A stretch of 64,000 nucleotides of DNA from Codonopsis lanceolata (Eukaryota; Streptophyta; Magnoliopsida; Asterales; Campanulaceae): assembly GCA_013146195.2 (NCBI GenBank), contig CM028378.1, positions 43,959,099-44,023,098 on the forward strand, written 5' to 3'. Both the position numbers and the translations under genes were made by a program. How positions within the stretch are numbered: position 1 is the first letter of the stretch; the number at the start of each line of letters is the position of its first letter. A model generated the notes under the pieces. The model saw only the letters and a program-made list of their open reading frames with translations, ran no database searches and had not been told where the DNA came from. Below are positions 23,510-36,094 of the stretch, one piece after another.

Positions 23510-24162
23510 CACACTCCCGGAAACTAAAATAATACAAGCCATATCCTTCCCTACATCTTCTCAACCTTCGAGGTGGTAGAGGCTCCTCAATTTTCTAGAA
23601 TGCCACTCTTGCAAAAGCACTAAAAGAGGAGGCTGAAAGCCTGCCATGACAAAGTTTCCTTCAACGTCACCGTTTTCATCATCAACAACAATTACAAACT
23701 AAACCAATTGCAATAATGGGTTACCAAAAAAATAAAGAACTTCAATATAAATTCATGAAAAAACAAAGAGCTTAAAAACTTCATCAGGATCATAACAATC
23801 TTCCTTTGGCACTTTCCAGTTGCTATGTCCATTATAATGGACCAAGAGATTTGAACTTCCAAAGGTTTCCTAAGTAGTGCATTTCAGCAAATTAGCAAGT
23901 TCAATAGGGACCTAATGTAGCTATGTTGGCTCATGCTTGATCCAACAAATAATGCTACAGCAGGATTATATTGTCATTATCTGGTTCTAGTTTCTTTTCT
24001 GCTACCTCTCCTGGGCTATGAGCAATTGAGCATTCCATTACTTTGTATGCATGTAGATTTGGTGGACCGAAATTAATACCCTCCTCCATGACTAGGATGT
24101 GTTAGGTTCATGAATATTGTTATGCAGAGGTGTGCAGTATGCACTACCACCGAAAATAGGAT

Positions 24163-24655
24163 TAAATAACGAAAATTAAAGGGAGCAAGAGGTAGAACTT
24201 CAGTTTTACGCTTAATTTCTCATCCCTTTTTATAAAGTCGTTAATATCTCAAGTTTTTGTAGTAAGTAATGAAAACTAAAGGGAGCAAGAGGTAGAACTT
24301 CAGTTTTACACTTAATTTCTCATCCTTTTTTATAAAGTCGCGAATATCTGAACTTTTTATAGAGTAACGAAATTAAAGGGAGCAAGAGGCAGAACTTCAG
24401 TTTTACACTTAATTTCTCATCCTTTTTTATAAAGTCGCAAATATCTGAACTTTTTATAGAGTAACGAAATTAAATGGAGCAAGAGGCAGAACTTCAGTCT
24501 TACACTTAATTTCTCATCCTTTTTTATAAAGTCGCGAATATCTGCATGCTTTATAGAGTAACAAAATTAAAGAGAGCAAGAGGCAGAACTTCAGTTTTAC
24601 ACTTAATTTCTCATCCTTTTTTATAAAGTCGTGAATATCTGAAACTTTTATAGTT
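24163..24655. repeat. Tandem repeat, five copies of ~97-100 bp
   Basis: The unit contains GGGAGCAAGAGG, CAGAACTTCAGTTTTACAC, TTAATTTCTCATCC and TTTTTTATAAAGTCG. The unit anchors fall at 24181, 24281, 24378, 24475 and 24572, so the spacing settles at 97 bases after a first 100-base unit. The copies differ by a few substitutions each. Confidence 0.88.
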
Positions 24656-25887
24656 GAATCATATTTAAGGAAGGGAGAAATGTGATGGAATCCCTTCCCT
24701 CTCATTTTCTTCTTATCACGACATACATGAACCAATCAGCATAGGTGATTCAACTAAGCAAAATAAGAACCAGTGTTATTGAAAATATGGAATGTTAACA
24801 TTAGGGTTTCCAAAAAACTATCGAGTATAGAAATCTATTCCATTCATCTCAAAAATAGTCTCTCTTTCCTTAAGTGAGTTCCACCACCCCCTCCCCCGTA
24901 AAAAAAATTAATAATGATAATAATATTAATTAAACTAATACAGTAACTATATTCATCATTGAAAACTAGTTAGAAGTAAAGTCTATTCGTCTACTCATGT
25001 TTCACTTTGCACTCGATTCATTGAGGTGAAGGGCGATCATAGCAAAACCTGTCTGATAATAGGTTGAATTGCAGAGTGATGCAAATATGAATGCATAAAA
25101 CTTTCAACTTTTACATGACTGTGTGGAAGGAAGTTGCTTTCCGAGTGTGAGAAACATAATTTGGACAACCATGGTTGCTCACTCAAAGGCGTGGGTAGTG
25201 GAGCGTGCCATTCTAGTTCAAGCCTTTACGAGTAAGGTTATGAAGAGGTAAGAGCTTAAGAAGAAATTAACTCATTGATTCATACATTCTAGACGAAACA
25301 AGTTGGTTTTCATATCAAAACATCTATCTCTAACTAGTGATTTTACTTCAAGCTCTAATTAGACTATCTAACACTACTCATCTCAGTCTATGTCCAACAA
25401 CTTAGGTCACCTATATGAATCTTTTTTCACCGTTCATCATGTGCAAAACATGATTTGCTGATAAATAACATTTTTATCCTTCTCAACTATTTTCCTCTAA
25501 GTAAGTTTTGGTTCCCTTACCTTTAATATTGCCATTGATACCGACATTATATTACCAATCTTCGTAACTAGACCACTTACTGATCAAACTTTCTTACAAT
25601 CACACCACAAGAGTCTGATTCTATTTACTACTCGTTATTTTTGTTTAGCCAACCAAATTTTAACATAATTACTTCCCTAAACATGGACCATTTCCTTCAA
25701 AAATCATTATAAAAACATCTTCATCAAGACATCATACTCAAATTTCCTACAAGGACGTGAAAATGAACACCAAACTGATCGTTTAATAAGCTAGACAAAC
25801 CTTTCCTTGGCGCAACGTCGTGAGAGCCAACTCGATTGAAGAGAACCCGGGAGAGGGGCAATCAGGATCACCCTCAGCATCACTAAC

Positions 25888-26388
25888 AGTTAGTAATTGG
25901 GCTTGTGGCCCGATTATTTAGTCCTGCTCATATGGAATATATTTATATTATTATTAATTGGTTAATTAGTTTCCTAATCCAAATGGGTTTAGGATTGACT
26001 TAACCTACAAGAAATAAGTTTCTTGGTAATAATATAAATAGGGCAACAAAAGGGATAAAACCCTAATATACAATTGATTGAAGAACACAACTTCATCCAT
26101 AAGTGCCGCCCTCCTCTCTCCTCCTCCTAAATCTATCTCACCAAAATACTCCCTCTAGCCTAACCTTCAAGAGGCTTGGATTGGCGGTGTGAATCAGTAT
26201 TGATATCCGTGCCCTGTGATATCAATCCGACGAGAGAGACTTGCAGGTTTGTATATATTGGTATACGAAGATTGTAGCTCAAGCGAAATTCTTCCGCTTC
26301 GCACAAGGTTCAAGTTCACACAAGGTAATTTATGATTATTGTCTTGATAAAGAACTTGTATGATATATGTTTAGATATATAACCTTCG
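25888..26388 (+). repeat. Probable 5' LTR of the old Copia element
   Basis: It starts AGTTAGTAATTGGGC, close to the common TGTTAG start, and ends in AACCTTCGT directly before the primer-binding site. A TATAAATAGGG box lies near 26032. Without a second LTR the left edge is approximate. Confidence 0.62.
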
Positions 26389-27029
26389 TTGGTATCAGAG
26401 CCTATATGCTTGATTGTTCGTATCGTTATGCCATGAATTGCATGCTTTTGTTTTTGGGTTTGTTTAAAAGTTTTACCCGATAACGAAACAAATGAGTTTT
26501 ATTATTTTAATTGTAAAACTTTTTTCTTTTCGAGAAAAAATTATATTTCTGAGTTCCCTACGACGAGGCGAACAACATACTAAATTCTCGTTGAATTCCG
26601 TTGCGTATTTTTCAAAATATCGCAAACCCAAGTTTTGTTGAAAATCGTTTTTTCCGAAACTTTGGGTGGTGTTTTGACCTGTTTAAGTTCTGTAAAATCG
26701 CGATTTTATGGATTTTACTTGTAGTACTCCGCTAGGGCTTTCCAACGACATATTATATGCTTAATTTGGACTTAAAATGAACGTTTTATGGCCTCGCGAA
26801 GTTGGCTTTTCGCAAATCGATGTTTGGATTAAAAATTGACTTAAAAAAACGACCCCCACTCTCGGCCTCGATGTATTTGCCTTTTGTGGGGCTCCTTTCG
26901 ATGTAAAAAGGACATCACTGGAAAGTACTCGATGAGACGAGTCCAACGCCACCGTCCGTGAGATCATCGGACCACCGGAAGGCGGCGCGTGGAGCTCAAT
27001 CTCCGTCAAGGCGCGTGGAGGAGGCGGCG

Positions 27030-27150
27030 TGAAGGATCCAGTCAACCGTTGACTGATGATGTGTCTGCCACGTCATCAGTGGGGCCCACTTCAGAAAATC
27101 ATTTTTGCTGATGTCATCAGTGACGTCATCCCTGCCACGTCCGCCTCTAG
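27030..27150 (+). promoter_or_regulatory. Cluster of bZIP-type ACGT motifs in the Copia leader
   Basis: Within ~100 bases the leader holds GCCACGTCATCA, a palindromic TGACGTCA (27121-27128) and CTGCCACGTCC. These resemble plant bZIP/TGA-factor binding sites. The position inside a retrotransposon leader suggests either transcription control of the element or chance in a GC-rich patch. No function is shown. Confidence 0.3.
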
Positions 27151-27799
27151 GTGATCGGCGTCGGTCGGCCTCCCAGAAGCCCATACGCATGTGGCGCGTG
27201 AGTGCGTGGCCGCCCGAGCTCCGAATGACAAACGGCCAGCGCGTCTGGACTTGCTTTGGTCGTCTGAGTCCAATGGTGGCCTCTGTTTTGATCAATTCAG
27301 CCTGTAAATATTTGTTTTTGCTTTTTCTGTGCATAAAAACCAGTTTTCTGATTTTTTAAAAATTCAAAAATAATATCCAGGAGTTGTTTTGTCATTCTGT
27401 GACTGTTTAGGGCTGTTTGGGACTGTTCTGGAATTTTTTAAAATTCTTTGTGAATTTTAAGCTATTTTTAAGTCATTTTAGCATATTTAATTGTCGTTTT
27501 GGACTCTAAAATTGCGATTGAGACTATACGAGACCCAATAAATTTATTTTCAGTAGTGAAAATATTTATGTACATGGTATGTGCTTGATGGATTTGTTCT
27601 ATCATATTTCTTTTGTTTAAATCATCAATTTATGAATATTTTCACGTTGTGCATACTTTGGTTGTGATTACGAGCCTCACGGATTTTCCCTCCTTACGTG
27701 TATGATGTGATTATATTTAGTAATTGATTTTTTAAAACAAAAGTGAATCAAAATACACATATATGCTTATGTCTTATTTTTGCAATAAATTGTAGTGAA

Positions 27800-28484
27800 A
27801 TGGCTTCTCAGAATGAAAATGATGACCTTAATAAGGGTGAGAAATTAGATGGCACAAACTATAGTGTTTGGCAAAGGAAAATCACGTATTTGCTAAATGA
27901 GCAAGTGGTTCTGGACAACCTAGATACTGTGATGGTAGAACCATAGATGGGTAATTTGACCATCGCCCAGCATCGCCAGAAAATGCAGGAATTCCTTGAC
28001 TGGAAAAAGAAAGATCGATGTGTACGATTTACTACGCTGAGTAGCATGCATAATGATCTGATTGGCGAGTTTGAGGATTGCCTGACTGCTTAACAAATGT
28101 GGGACCACATTAAGCGCATTTATGGGAATATTTCTGCTACAAAGTTAAGGACTTTGACTTACAAGTTTGAAAGCTATAAGATTGACGGAAACGTAACATT
28201 CTTGAACAACTTCGTGAGATGTCAGAATGATTCGTGATCTTAAAGTCTGCTGTTCTATCTTATCGATGAACAGCAAGTTCAAGCGGTGATTTTTCAGCGC
28301 CCATTTTGGAGTGGTTTGAGGCGTATCTTGACTCATACGGACTCCATTCAAACTTTGCGGATGTATCTCGCCATGTTGAGCTTGAGGTTTGAATGTCATG
28401 AAGCGAATCGTGCAATAAGTCTTGCGACTCGTGATCTTGCTCTTGTTTCCCTTGAGGTCCGCGCAAGCCACACGGAAGCATAAA
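27800..28484 (+). pseudogene. Copia gag, broken
   Basis: ATG at 27800 opens MASQNENDDLNKGEKLDGTN, then YSVWQRKITYLL, the gag start typical of Copia elements. A stop follows at 27943-27945. The frame continues through KKKDRCVRFTTLSSMHNDL and YKFESYKIDGNVT with further stops and shifts. The segment 28286-28483 is open in another frame. Confidence 0.8.
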
Positions 28485-28699
28485 AACAAGCTAAAGGTAA
28501 GAAGACTCAATTTGGCCCCTAAAAGTGACAAGATTGCTAAGCCGTAGAGGCAAAAAGAATATTGCTAAGCAAAGTGCTACAAGCTGGTGCCTTGGGTCAT
28601 TTTCTCGGACTTGTCTGAGCCCAGAAGGTATCACTTAATCCTATCTCCATGCAAAGTTGTGTTTGCTCTCATGTTTATTAGCTGACTCTCTCCCTGTGT

Positions 28700-31600
28700 G
28701 GATTGTAGACTCAGGCTCAACCAAACATGTGACAAGGGATCGAGAAGGATTTGTAGATTATCGAAAATTTCCTGCGGGTACAAGAAGAATTTTCATGGGA
28801 AAGCGTTAGATGCATTGAAGTCAAAGGAGTTGGCTCATACCAACTTCAATTGCGGAGTGGATGCACATTGACTCTTCATGAAGTTCTTTATGCACGGAAT
28901 TCGACATAATCTATTATCGTGAGTACAATTCTTTGCTAGGACATGGATATTCTTTTAATTTTAGTAATGATCACTTGGATATTTGTTTTGGTGATGAGAT
29001 TTTGGGGCGTGGTTCTTTGTCGGAGATAATTTCTTTAAATTAGATTTGTTGGATTCCCATAATTCTTACAATTCTTCTTCTTGCATGGTTTATGATGATT
29101 CTAATTACGAGTTATGGCATGCTAGATTTGGACATATAGGAAAAGATAGGATGACTAGATTGGCTAGAGAAGGCCTATTGGGGTCTCTCGGCAAAAGTCA
29201 ACCTACCCTTGTGTGAATCTTGTTTGGCGGGAAAAGCTTGCCGAAAGCCTTTTGGTAAGGCAAAAGAGCCACACATCCATTAGAGTTAGTCCATTCAGAC
29301 ATTTGCGGACCAATGAATGTTAAGGCACGTCATGGAGATTCCTATTTTCTCACTTTTATCGATGACTACACACGCTACGGTTATGTTTTCCTTATTTCTC
29401 ACCACGATGAAGCTCTCAAGTGTTTTGGCGCTTTCTCGCGAGGTTGAGAATCAAAGGATAAAAGCTTAAAAACTTTTAGAAGCGGCCGGGGCCGTGAGTA
29501 TTTATCCGATCAATTTAAAAATTGTGTGAGAGAAAAGGGAATACGTAGGCGGTTGACAATTCCTAGAACTCCGCAACAAAATGGTGTTGCAGAGAAGGAA
29601 TCGAACATTGTTGGAAATGGTTAGGTCAATGATGGCACAGCCAACCTCCCAATTTTGTTTTGGGGGATGCGCTAATGCCGCCTACATACTTAACCGAGTG
29701 CCTTCTAAGTCGGTTCCACAACCCCTTATGAACTTTGGAAAGGTGAGAAGCCTAAATTGGGGCATCTTCATCCTTGGGGTTGTGCGAGTTATGTCCATAG
29801 TACCTCCAATAAGTTTGGAAAACTAGGCCTAGAGGAAACAAATGTGTTTTCATAAGGTATTGAGATACCTCAAAGGTTATGATATATGCGGTGGAAAACC
29901 TAACGTAAGAATAGAATCGAATCGCGCAATGTTGATTTCATTGAGAATGATTTCCCACAGATAGGCGAAGTTAGGAAAGACTTTGAACTTTTTGAGATGG
30001 AAGAAGAACACATGACATCTTTTGGCGAAGGTTGGGAATTGCCTCAACCTAATCCTATGGTCCAACATGAGGTTGAACCTGTGGAAGTCGCCAATGAGAG
30101 TCAAGGTGATCTTCATCCGAGTGGGAGTACGGATTCTAGTGAGAGTCCGATACTAGAACGAAGAAGTAAACGTGGAAATATACCTCGTCGTCGATTCGTG
30201 ATCGAAGAGGAATCTTTCCTAACTACTTCTTTCAATTCTAGTGAGACTACATCGTTCAAAGAAGCGCTTTCTTTACCTACAAAGTGAATGGACGATTTGC
30301 GCAATGGAAGATGAAATTTCCTCTATGAAAAAGAATCAGGTTTGGGAGTTAGTTGATCTTCCGCAAGGTCGTAAGACTATTGGAAACAAATGGGTTTTCA
30401 AAGTCAAGTGAAAGACAGATGGATCAATTGATAAATATAAGCCACGTCTTGTGGCAAAAGGCTTTACCCAAAGAGAGGGTTTAGACTATGAGGTGACATT
30501 CTCCCCTGTGGTGAGATTTTCCTCTGTTCGCCTAATCCTAGCAATAGTAGCACACATGGATTTAGAACTTTATCAGATGGATGTTAAAACTGCATTTCTC
30601 AATGGAGAACTAGATGAAGAGATCTATATGACTCAACCAAAGGGTTTTGAAGTCGAGGGACAAGAGCGCAAAGTGTGCCATCTCAAACGTTCCATCTATG
30701 GTCTCAAACAATCATCTAGACAGTGGTACATTCGCTTTCATCAAGCGATAACCTCAATTGGCTTTGTGATGATTGAGGAAGACCACTGTGTGCATGTTAA
30801 GCGATCCAAGAAAAGATCTTGATTACGTCATTATATGTTGATGACATCCTACTAGGTAGGAATGATATGGAGATGATAAATGCCACTAAAGAGTAGGCGC
30901 TTTTCGATATGACAGACTTGGGTGAAGCAAGCTATGTGCTTGGAGTAAAAGTCATTAGGGATCATTCGAAAAGATTTCTCGGTTTGTCTCAAGAGACTTA
31001 CATTAAGAAAGTTATCGAACGATTTGGCATGACTAACGCAAAACCCGTTGTCACTCCAATGGAAAAAGGATGTATCATTAGTATAAACCAATGCCCTAAG
31101 AATGAAGAAGAGAATAACAGAATGTCTACGACTCCATATGCGAATGCGGTAGGAAGCTTGATGTATCCTATGGTGTGTACTCGGCCTGACCTATGCTTTG
31201 CAGTAGGGATGTTGAGTCGATTCCAAAGTAACCACGGACCTCAACATTTGGATGGCGGTGAAGAGGGTTCTGCGTTACTTAAGTGGGAACCACAAATTTA
31301 ACCCTATGTTACCAAGGTGGGGATTTGAGCTTGAAAGGTTTCACTGACGCGAATTGGGCTGCAGATGTAGATGGTTATAAATCTACTTCGGGCTACGCTT
31401 ACCTCCTTGGTGGTGAAGCTATCTCTTAGAGTAGCAAGCGACAGACTAGCACCGCCCTATCTACGATGGAGTCAGAGTACATGGCTTGCTCAGCTGCGGT
31501 TCAAGAAGCTGTGTGGTTTAGGAGTTTTCTTCAACATATTGATGTTACAACACATGTGGATCGTCCTGTAGTCATTGCTTGTGATAGCATGGCTGCTTTA

Positions 31601-31804
31601 GGTTACACTAAAGATCTCAAGTATCATGGGAAGACGAAACACATTAACATCAAATATCATTTCACTAGAGACATTGTTGCAGAAAAGAAAGTTGTTCTAG
31701 AATATATTCCTACTAGAAGCATGTTGGCTGACCCTATGACTAAGCCTCTAGCTCGAGAGATCTTTCAGGATCGCATGTTGGGTCTAGGGCTTCGTAGGAT
31801 TTGA
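28700..31804 (+). pseudogene. Copia pol, broken
   Basis: Fragments in order: protease remnant (SGSTKHVTRDREGF), pre-integrase (ELWHARFGHIGKDRMTRLAR, CLAGKACRKPFG), integrase core (LVHSDICGPMNVKARHGDSY, LTFIDDYTRYGYVFL, TPQQNGVAERRNRTLLEMVR), reverse transcriptase (AKGFTQREGLDYEVTFSPVV, YGLKQSSRQWYIRFH) and RNase H (STMESEYMACSAAVQEAVWF, TKHINIKYHFTRD). At least eight stops or frameshifts separate them. The last frame ends naturally at 31804. Confidence 0.85.
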
Positions 31805-32056
31805 CTTTTATTCTGAGAACACTTATGTTGATATTTGTTTATTATTTTTTCATTATCATTGGAATAAATTGCAGTTTCATTTTGTTCCTTTTATATGTTA
31901 ATTGGATATTTTGATATGAAATTGTGTGGCATATATATTTTTGATTAAAAGATGTCGTGGATATTGAATTGGCCCTCTCACACGGGTAATTAACCTTGTC
32001 GCTAGGTGGGCGAGCAAGTTGAGATAGTAAAAGTCTTTGGTACCTACGAAGGGGGG

Positions 32057-33348
32057 TGATCGATGTATTTTATACGTCGATTTTATATGCTTCTGTGACT
32101 TGAATTAGGCTATTTCACGAGTCATTTGAGTACTAATATATGTTTTTGGTGAGTTTTGTAAGTTTCAGGATTGTTCGTGAAAATACGCGAAACTCCAGGG
32201 TTTTAAGTGCAAATTACAAAGAAAGAAAAATTGAAGAAAATGAAATCGCACATTACGGACACCTTGCGGACGCAAGGTGCCTCGGACTGCGACCGCATAG
32301 GTAGGCGATATCGGTCCCCGGCAATCGAAGAGTCAAAACCACACACTTGGAGACCTTGCGGACGCAGGTATCCGACCTGCGACCGCAAGGTAGGCGAAAT
32401 GCTCAATTTTCGGGTTTTCACACGGTCATTCGATTCAATCACAACTCCCAAGTATATATAGAAGTCGGATGCTGAGCCTAAGAATAAGGAGGGCCAATGG
32501 AAGCTCTCTTTACATAGATTTTAGGTAGTTTTAGATTGTATAACATAATTAGGTTTTGTAATTTCAAGTATTGAAGATCAAATCATGTCTTCCATCATCT
32601 CCATGTGCTGTTCATCGTCTATGATGAACTAAATCATCCCTAATCTGGGAGGTGGGAGGTAACTTGTATCGAATTTATGTTTTGATTCTCATATATATGT
32701 CTATTCAATGCTTGTTGATTGTGTTGTTTATCAATCCCTCTATTATTTCGCTTTGAACAAATGAATGTAATCGCAAATAATAAAGGCTTAGAGGTGCGGA
32801 TAACTGCATGACCAAGTGCATATGTCGTACACTGGCTCACCAACACAATAAATTGGACCTATCGAAGCACGAGAGTGATAAGTTAGGACCAGGTTCTTAC
32901 ATGATCTAGGTGACAGATAGATCATAAATCTAGGTGATGACTAGATTACAGTTCCTGTGCTTAGGATATGGAATGGGTGAATTTTGCGGGGATGGAGGCT
33001 GAACCAATTGTTCAACAAACCATATCTATTTTTAGTGAACGAACCCAAGACATTGAATGACATTATTATGAATTGAACATAAAGGAGATATAAGTGAAAC
33101 CCGGAATCCTAGATTTCCACTCACCATAAGATCTTCATATCTGTTATTACTGTCTAATTAGTTAACATCTATAACTAGTAATTTAGAGTAGAATTAAACA
33201 TAAAAAACCCCCTTAGGTTAATAATTTGCTATCTATAACCGCACTGTTCGTGATCACTTGTCTCTGTGGGTTCGACCCTTGCTTCCGAGTCTATTCTATA
33301 ATAGTCTTGTACACTTGCAAGGAAATAGATAAATAAAACAATCGATCA
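32057..33348 (+). repeat. Solo LTR (gypsy-like) with perfect ends
   Basis: The 1292-base segment starts TGATCGAT and ends ATCGATCA, a perfect 8-base inverted terminus. GGGGG flanks both sides (32052-32056 and 33349-33353), consistent with a 5-bp target duplication. A TATATATAG box lies near 32453 and a typical gypsy-LTR tail (GTGGGTTCGACCC) near 33267. There is no internal region or primer-binding site, so it is probably the product of LTR-LTR recombination. It contains strong GC-rich hairpins at 32261-32302 and 32353-32391. Confidence 0.8.
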
Positions 33349-34149
33349 GGGGGTATGCAAATGACATTACATTTATCGCCTTGGCATACGGCCAAGATGA
33401 GACCTTTTATAAGGTCGACTTCATATCCCTAGGAAAAGTCCGAACGTGAAATCTCAAAAGGAACACTGGAAGAGTGACTACTTTTAAGTACTCAGGTTAG
33501 ACGCCAGAAGGGCGGCTAGACTAAGGTTCGTATGACGTTTGAGCATGACATGCCTACTTCATGTGGGAGTTCCATCATAGCATACACTTCATACTGTATG
33601 TGACTATAATGCGACCTAAGAAAGTGATTGAATGATCCCTGCTTCATCACTGTGTGAGTTCTAGTGATCAAATCCAGTTCACAATTATACCCTATGTGAG
33701 TTAGAACTATATCATGAACTTGGATGTTGATGATTTCGACCAACGGGCTATGCACATACAGTCCTACGGAGCATTGCTGGGAAAACAGTTAACCAAGAGT
33801 GATTAATATGAGTGTCTAAGGAAGATAGTATGATATGCATCTCTATTTTTGTGTTTCAATGTCATGGCGATCATATTGAACATACGGTTCAAGAGATTGA
33901 TCTTGATACACAAACATATTGAGATTTAAGCACCGCTCTTGAGGGATTGAGGATGTTTAAATTGATGCATATATACGGTCTGGGGTATAGACGAGTTTTG
34001 TTTTCTAATAAGGACGTTCTATACTAGTCAGATGGTGATTTGGTATAGCGCTCCACCCTTTATCTTTCTCGTCATGTCGCACGCTTCACTTCCAGTATGA
34101 AGAGACAGTGTTTAACGGGTTTTGATGATACGATGTGCACTACTAGAAA

Positions 34150-34640
34150 AATGACCTTTAGTGACGGAATTTTCCGTCGCTAAAGGCGAAATTCCGTCGC
34201 TAAAGGCCCCAGCGGCGAATTTTTTCCGTCGCCATTCGTCCGATGCTTGAAGCGGACCAATTTCCGTCGCTAAAGGCAGCCTTTAAGACGGAAATTTCCG
34301 TCGCTAAAGGTTGATTTTCAGCGACGGAAATTTCCGTCGCTAAAGGTTTTTTAAAATTAATTAAAATTGAATTTCAGCGACGGAAATTTCCGTCGCTAAA
34401 GGCTGAATTTCAGCGACGGAATTTTCCGTCGCTAAAGGTTAATTGAATTTCAGCGGCGAATTTTCCATCGCTAAAGGTTTTAAAATTAATTAAAATTGAA
34501 TTTCAGCCGAATTTTCCGTCGCTAAAGGCTATTTAAAATTAATTAAAATTGAATTTCAGCGACGGAAAATTCCGTCGCTAAAGGCGTTTAAAAATTTATT
34601 AAATTTGAATTTCAACGACGGAAAATTCCGTCGCTAATAA
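34150..34640. repeat. CACTA subterminal hairpin repeats
   Basis: About twelve copies of a unit like TTCAGCGACGGAAATT plus TTCCGTCGCTAAAGG are spaced irregularly. Each unit is largely self-complementary, with TTTAGCGACGGAA pairing to TTCCGTCGCTAAA. Such arrays are the transposase-binding regions of CACTA elements. Confidence 0.88.
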
Positions 34641-35824
34641 TGTAAAAAAAATTTAAAAAAAACCCCAAAAATACTATTATTATAAATTTTTGTACCTAAT
34701 AATATAACAATTAATACAAAACTAAAGATACAAAATAAACAATAATATAAAACCAATTTAAAAACATAAAACTGTAAATGTTATTACAACAATCCATGTA
34801 AAATATACTGTAAATGTTATTACAACAATCCATGTAAATTATACATAACAATTAATACCAAAAACTTGTTTCTAGAGTTAACTTGTAAATTTAAACTTGT
34901 ACAAATCCATGTAAACCATATCTAATAAAAAAAGCTAAAAATAAAATTAAAAAAATCCTACGACATGAGTATCAAAAAAACTTCATCTTCACAGCAATCA
35001 GCTAGAAAACATGTCCAAGTAAAATTACTATTTTGATTAAAAATCAACAAGAAAAAGTAAGTCATTGTTTTCATATGATCAAACAAGAAGCTTTAGAAGC
35101 TTACCATAGGAATACATTTATGGCATAATCATCATTTCTTTGCTTTTTTCTTTGGATGAACCTAAACATGTACAAGTTATCCAAAATCAATTAGTTAATA
35201 ATAATAACAAAAATGGTCCAACCCTATTTCCCCCAACGTACATACAGTTATGTTGTTCGGTTTCAAAGTCAATTAAACTACAAGATTCTAATAGCATTAG
35301 TATTCTTATCAAATTAATGTAATTTAAATTAGTATTCTAAGACCATGCCCAGGATATATGTAGTCCACATGCACGATGATCATCAGGTTGAATTTCCTAA
35401 GGATGAACGGCTATATGGCATCTGCCTTTAAATAAAAGGCCATTTCACATATCGAAACTCTAGAAGTGTTGCTAGCACGAGAGAAAAAGTTAACATACAA
35501 GCATATGAATTCGAGAAAAGTGCTCATCAATATCCATACTCAAGTAGTGGCAATACAAAAGATTATACAATAGTACTACATAAGCACACCATAAAACATT
35601 TCATAACCAATCAACACTCTAACAATTGTTGGAAAATTAAACAACTTTTTCAAAGTTAGGCAAAAGTATATTAATCACAAGCAACATACAACATTTCCTG
35701 ACTAATTAACACTTTCAACAATCTTGCCCTCATCTAACAGCATTTACCATTTCACAAACACGAGGCAAGAACCAAGTAATTTCAAAGACATTAAACAAAA
35801 TTTTAACATAGTCTTTGGCATAAT

Positions 35825-36094
35825 CCCCATATGAATAGAAAGAAAGGAGGGGGCTTTAACGTAAACTTTAGGAAGTCTTTTTTCTTCTTTAGGCGACTCT
35901 TCATTTTTAAAAGCTTGCACGTGATATAACAGTACAATATACATAGTAGCTTCTCTTAATCAATTTTAAGAGATAGGTGGTATAAAGCATTAAAATGCTT
36001 CAGGTGAGAACTAACCAAAGGTATCCCATCGAGTAGCATTTGATATTATGGTCTTAGCGAAGAATTCCCTGCCATCTGAGAGTCTCACTCCTAC
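35825..36094 (-). pseudogene. Captured fragment of a carotenoid (prolycopene) isomerase gene
   Basis: Two adjacent exons of a CRTISO-type gene lie on the minus strand. The first (36016-36094) encodes VGVRLSDGREFFAKTIISNA and TRWDTFG, between an AG and a GTTAGT donor. After a 107-base intron-sized gap, 35825-~35917 encodes KNEESPKEEKRLPKVYVKAP and SFLSIHMG. In plants CRTISO is a plastid FAD-dependent enzyme that isomerises poly-cis-lycopene to all-trans-lycopene. Only ~55 of about 600 residues are present. The second exon has a one-base shift at its start and then runs into unrelated sequence. Its place behind a CACTA end suggests transposon capture of genomic, intron-containing DNA. I identified the family by memory of conserved peptides. 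Confidence 0.8.

Larger units (their letters stand above)
22220..25887. other. Gene-free stretch upstream of the ABCB relic
   Basis: No convincing coding region was found on either strand. It contains an LTR-like stretch (22855-23509) and a tandem repeat (24163-24655), described separately. The N-terminal ABCB exons expected here are missing. Confidence 0.6.
25888..34137 (+). mobile_element. Old Ty1-copia retrotransposon, heavily mutated, with nested insertions
   Basis: A probable 5' LTR (25888-26388) is followed by the primer-binding site TGGTATCAGAGCC at 26390. A 1.4-kb leader, gag from 27800, pol to 31804 and a long 3' noncoding region follow. A solo LTR (32057-33348) interrupts the noncoding part, and a CACTA end begins at 34138. 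The 3' LTR is not found. Many stops and frameshifts show it is inactive and older than its insertions. Confidence 0.8.

Noticed and set aside
33260..33290. GTGGGTTCGACCC considered as a tRNA B-box
   Set aside because: It lies in the tail of the solo LTR where this motif is usual. No cloverleaf or A-box fits.
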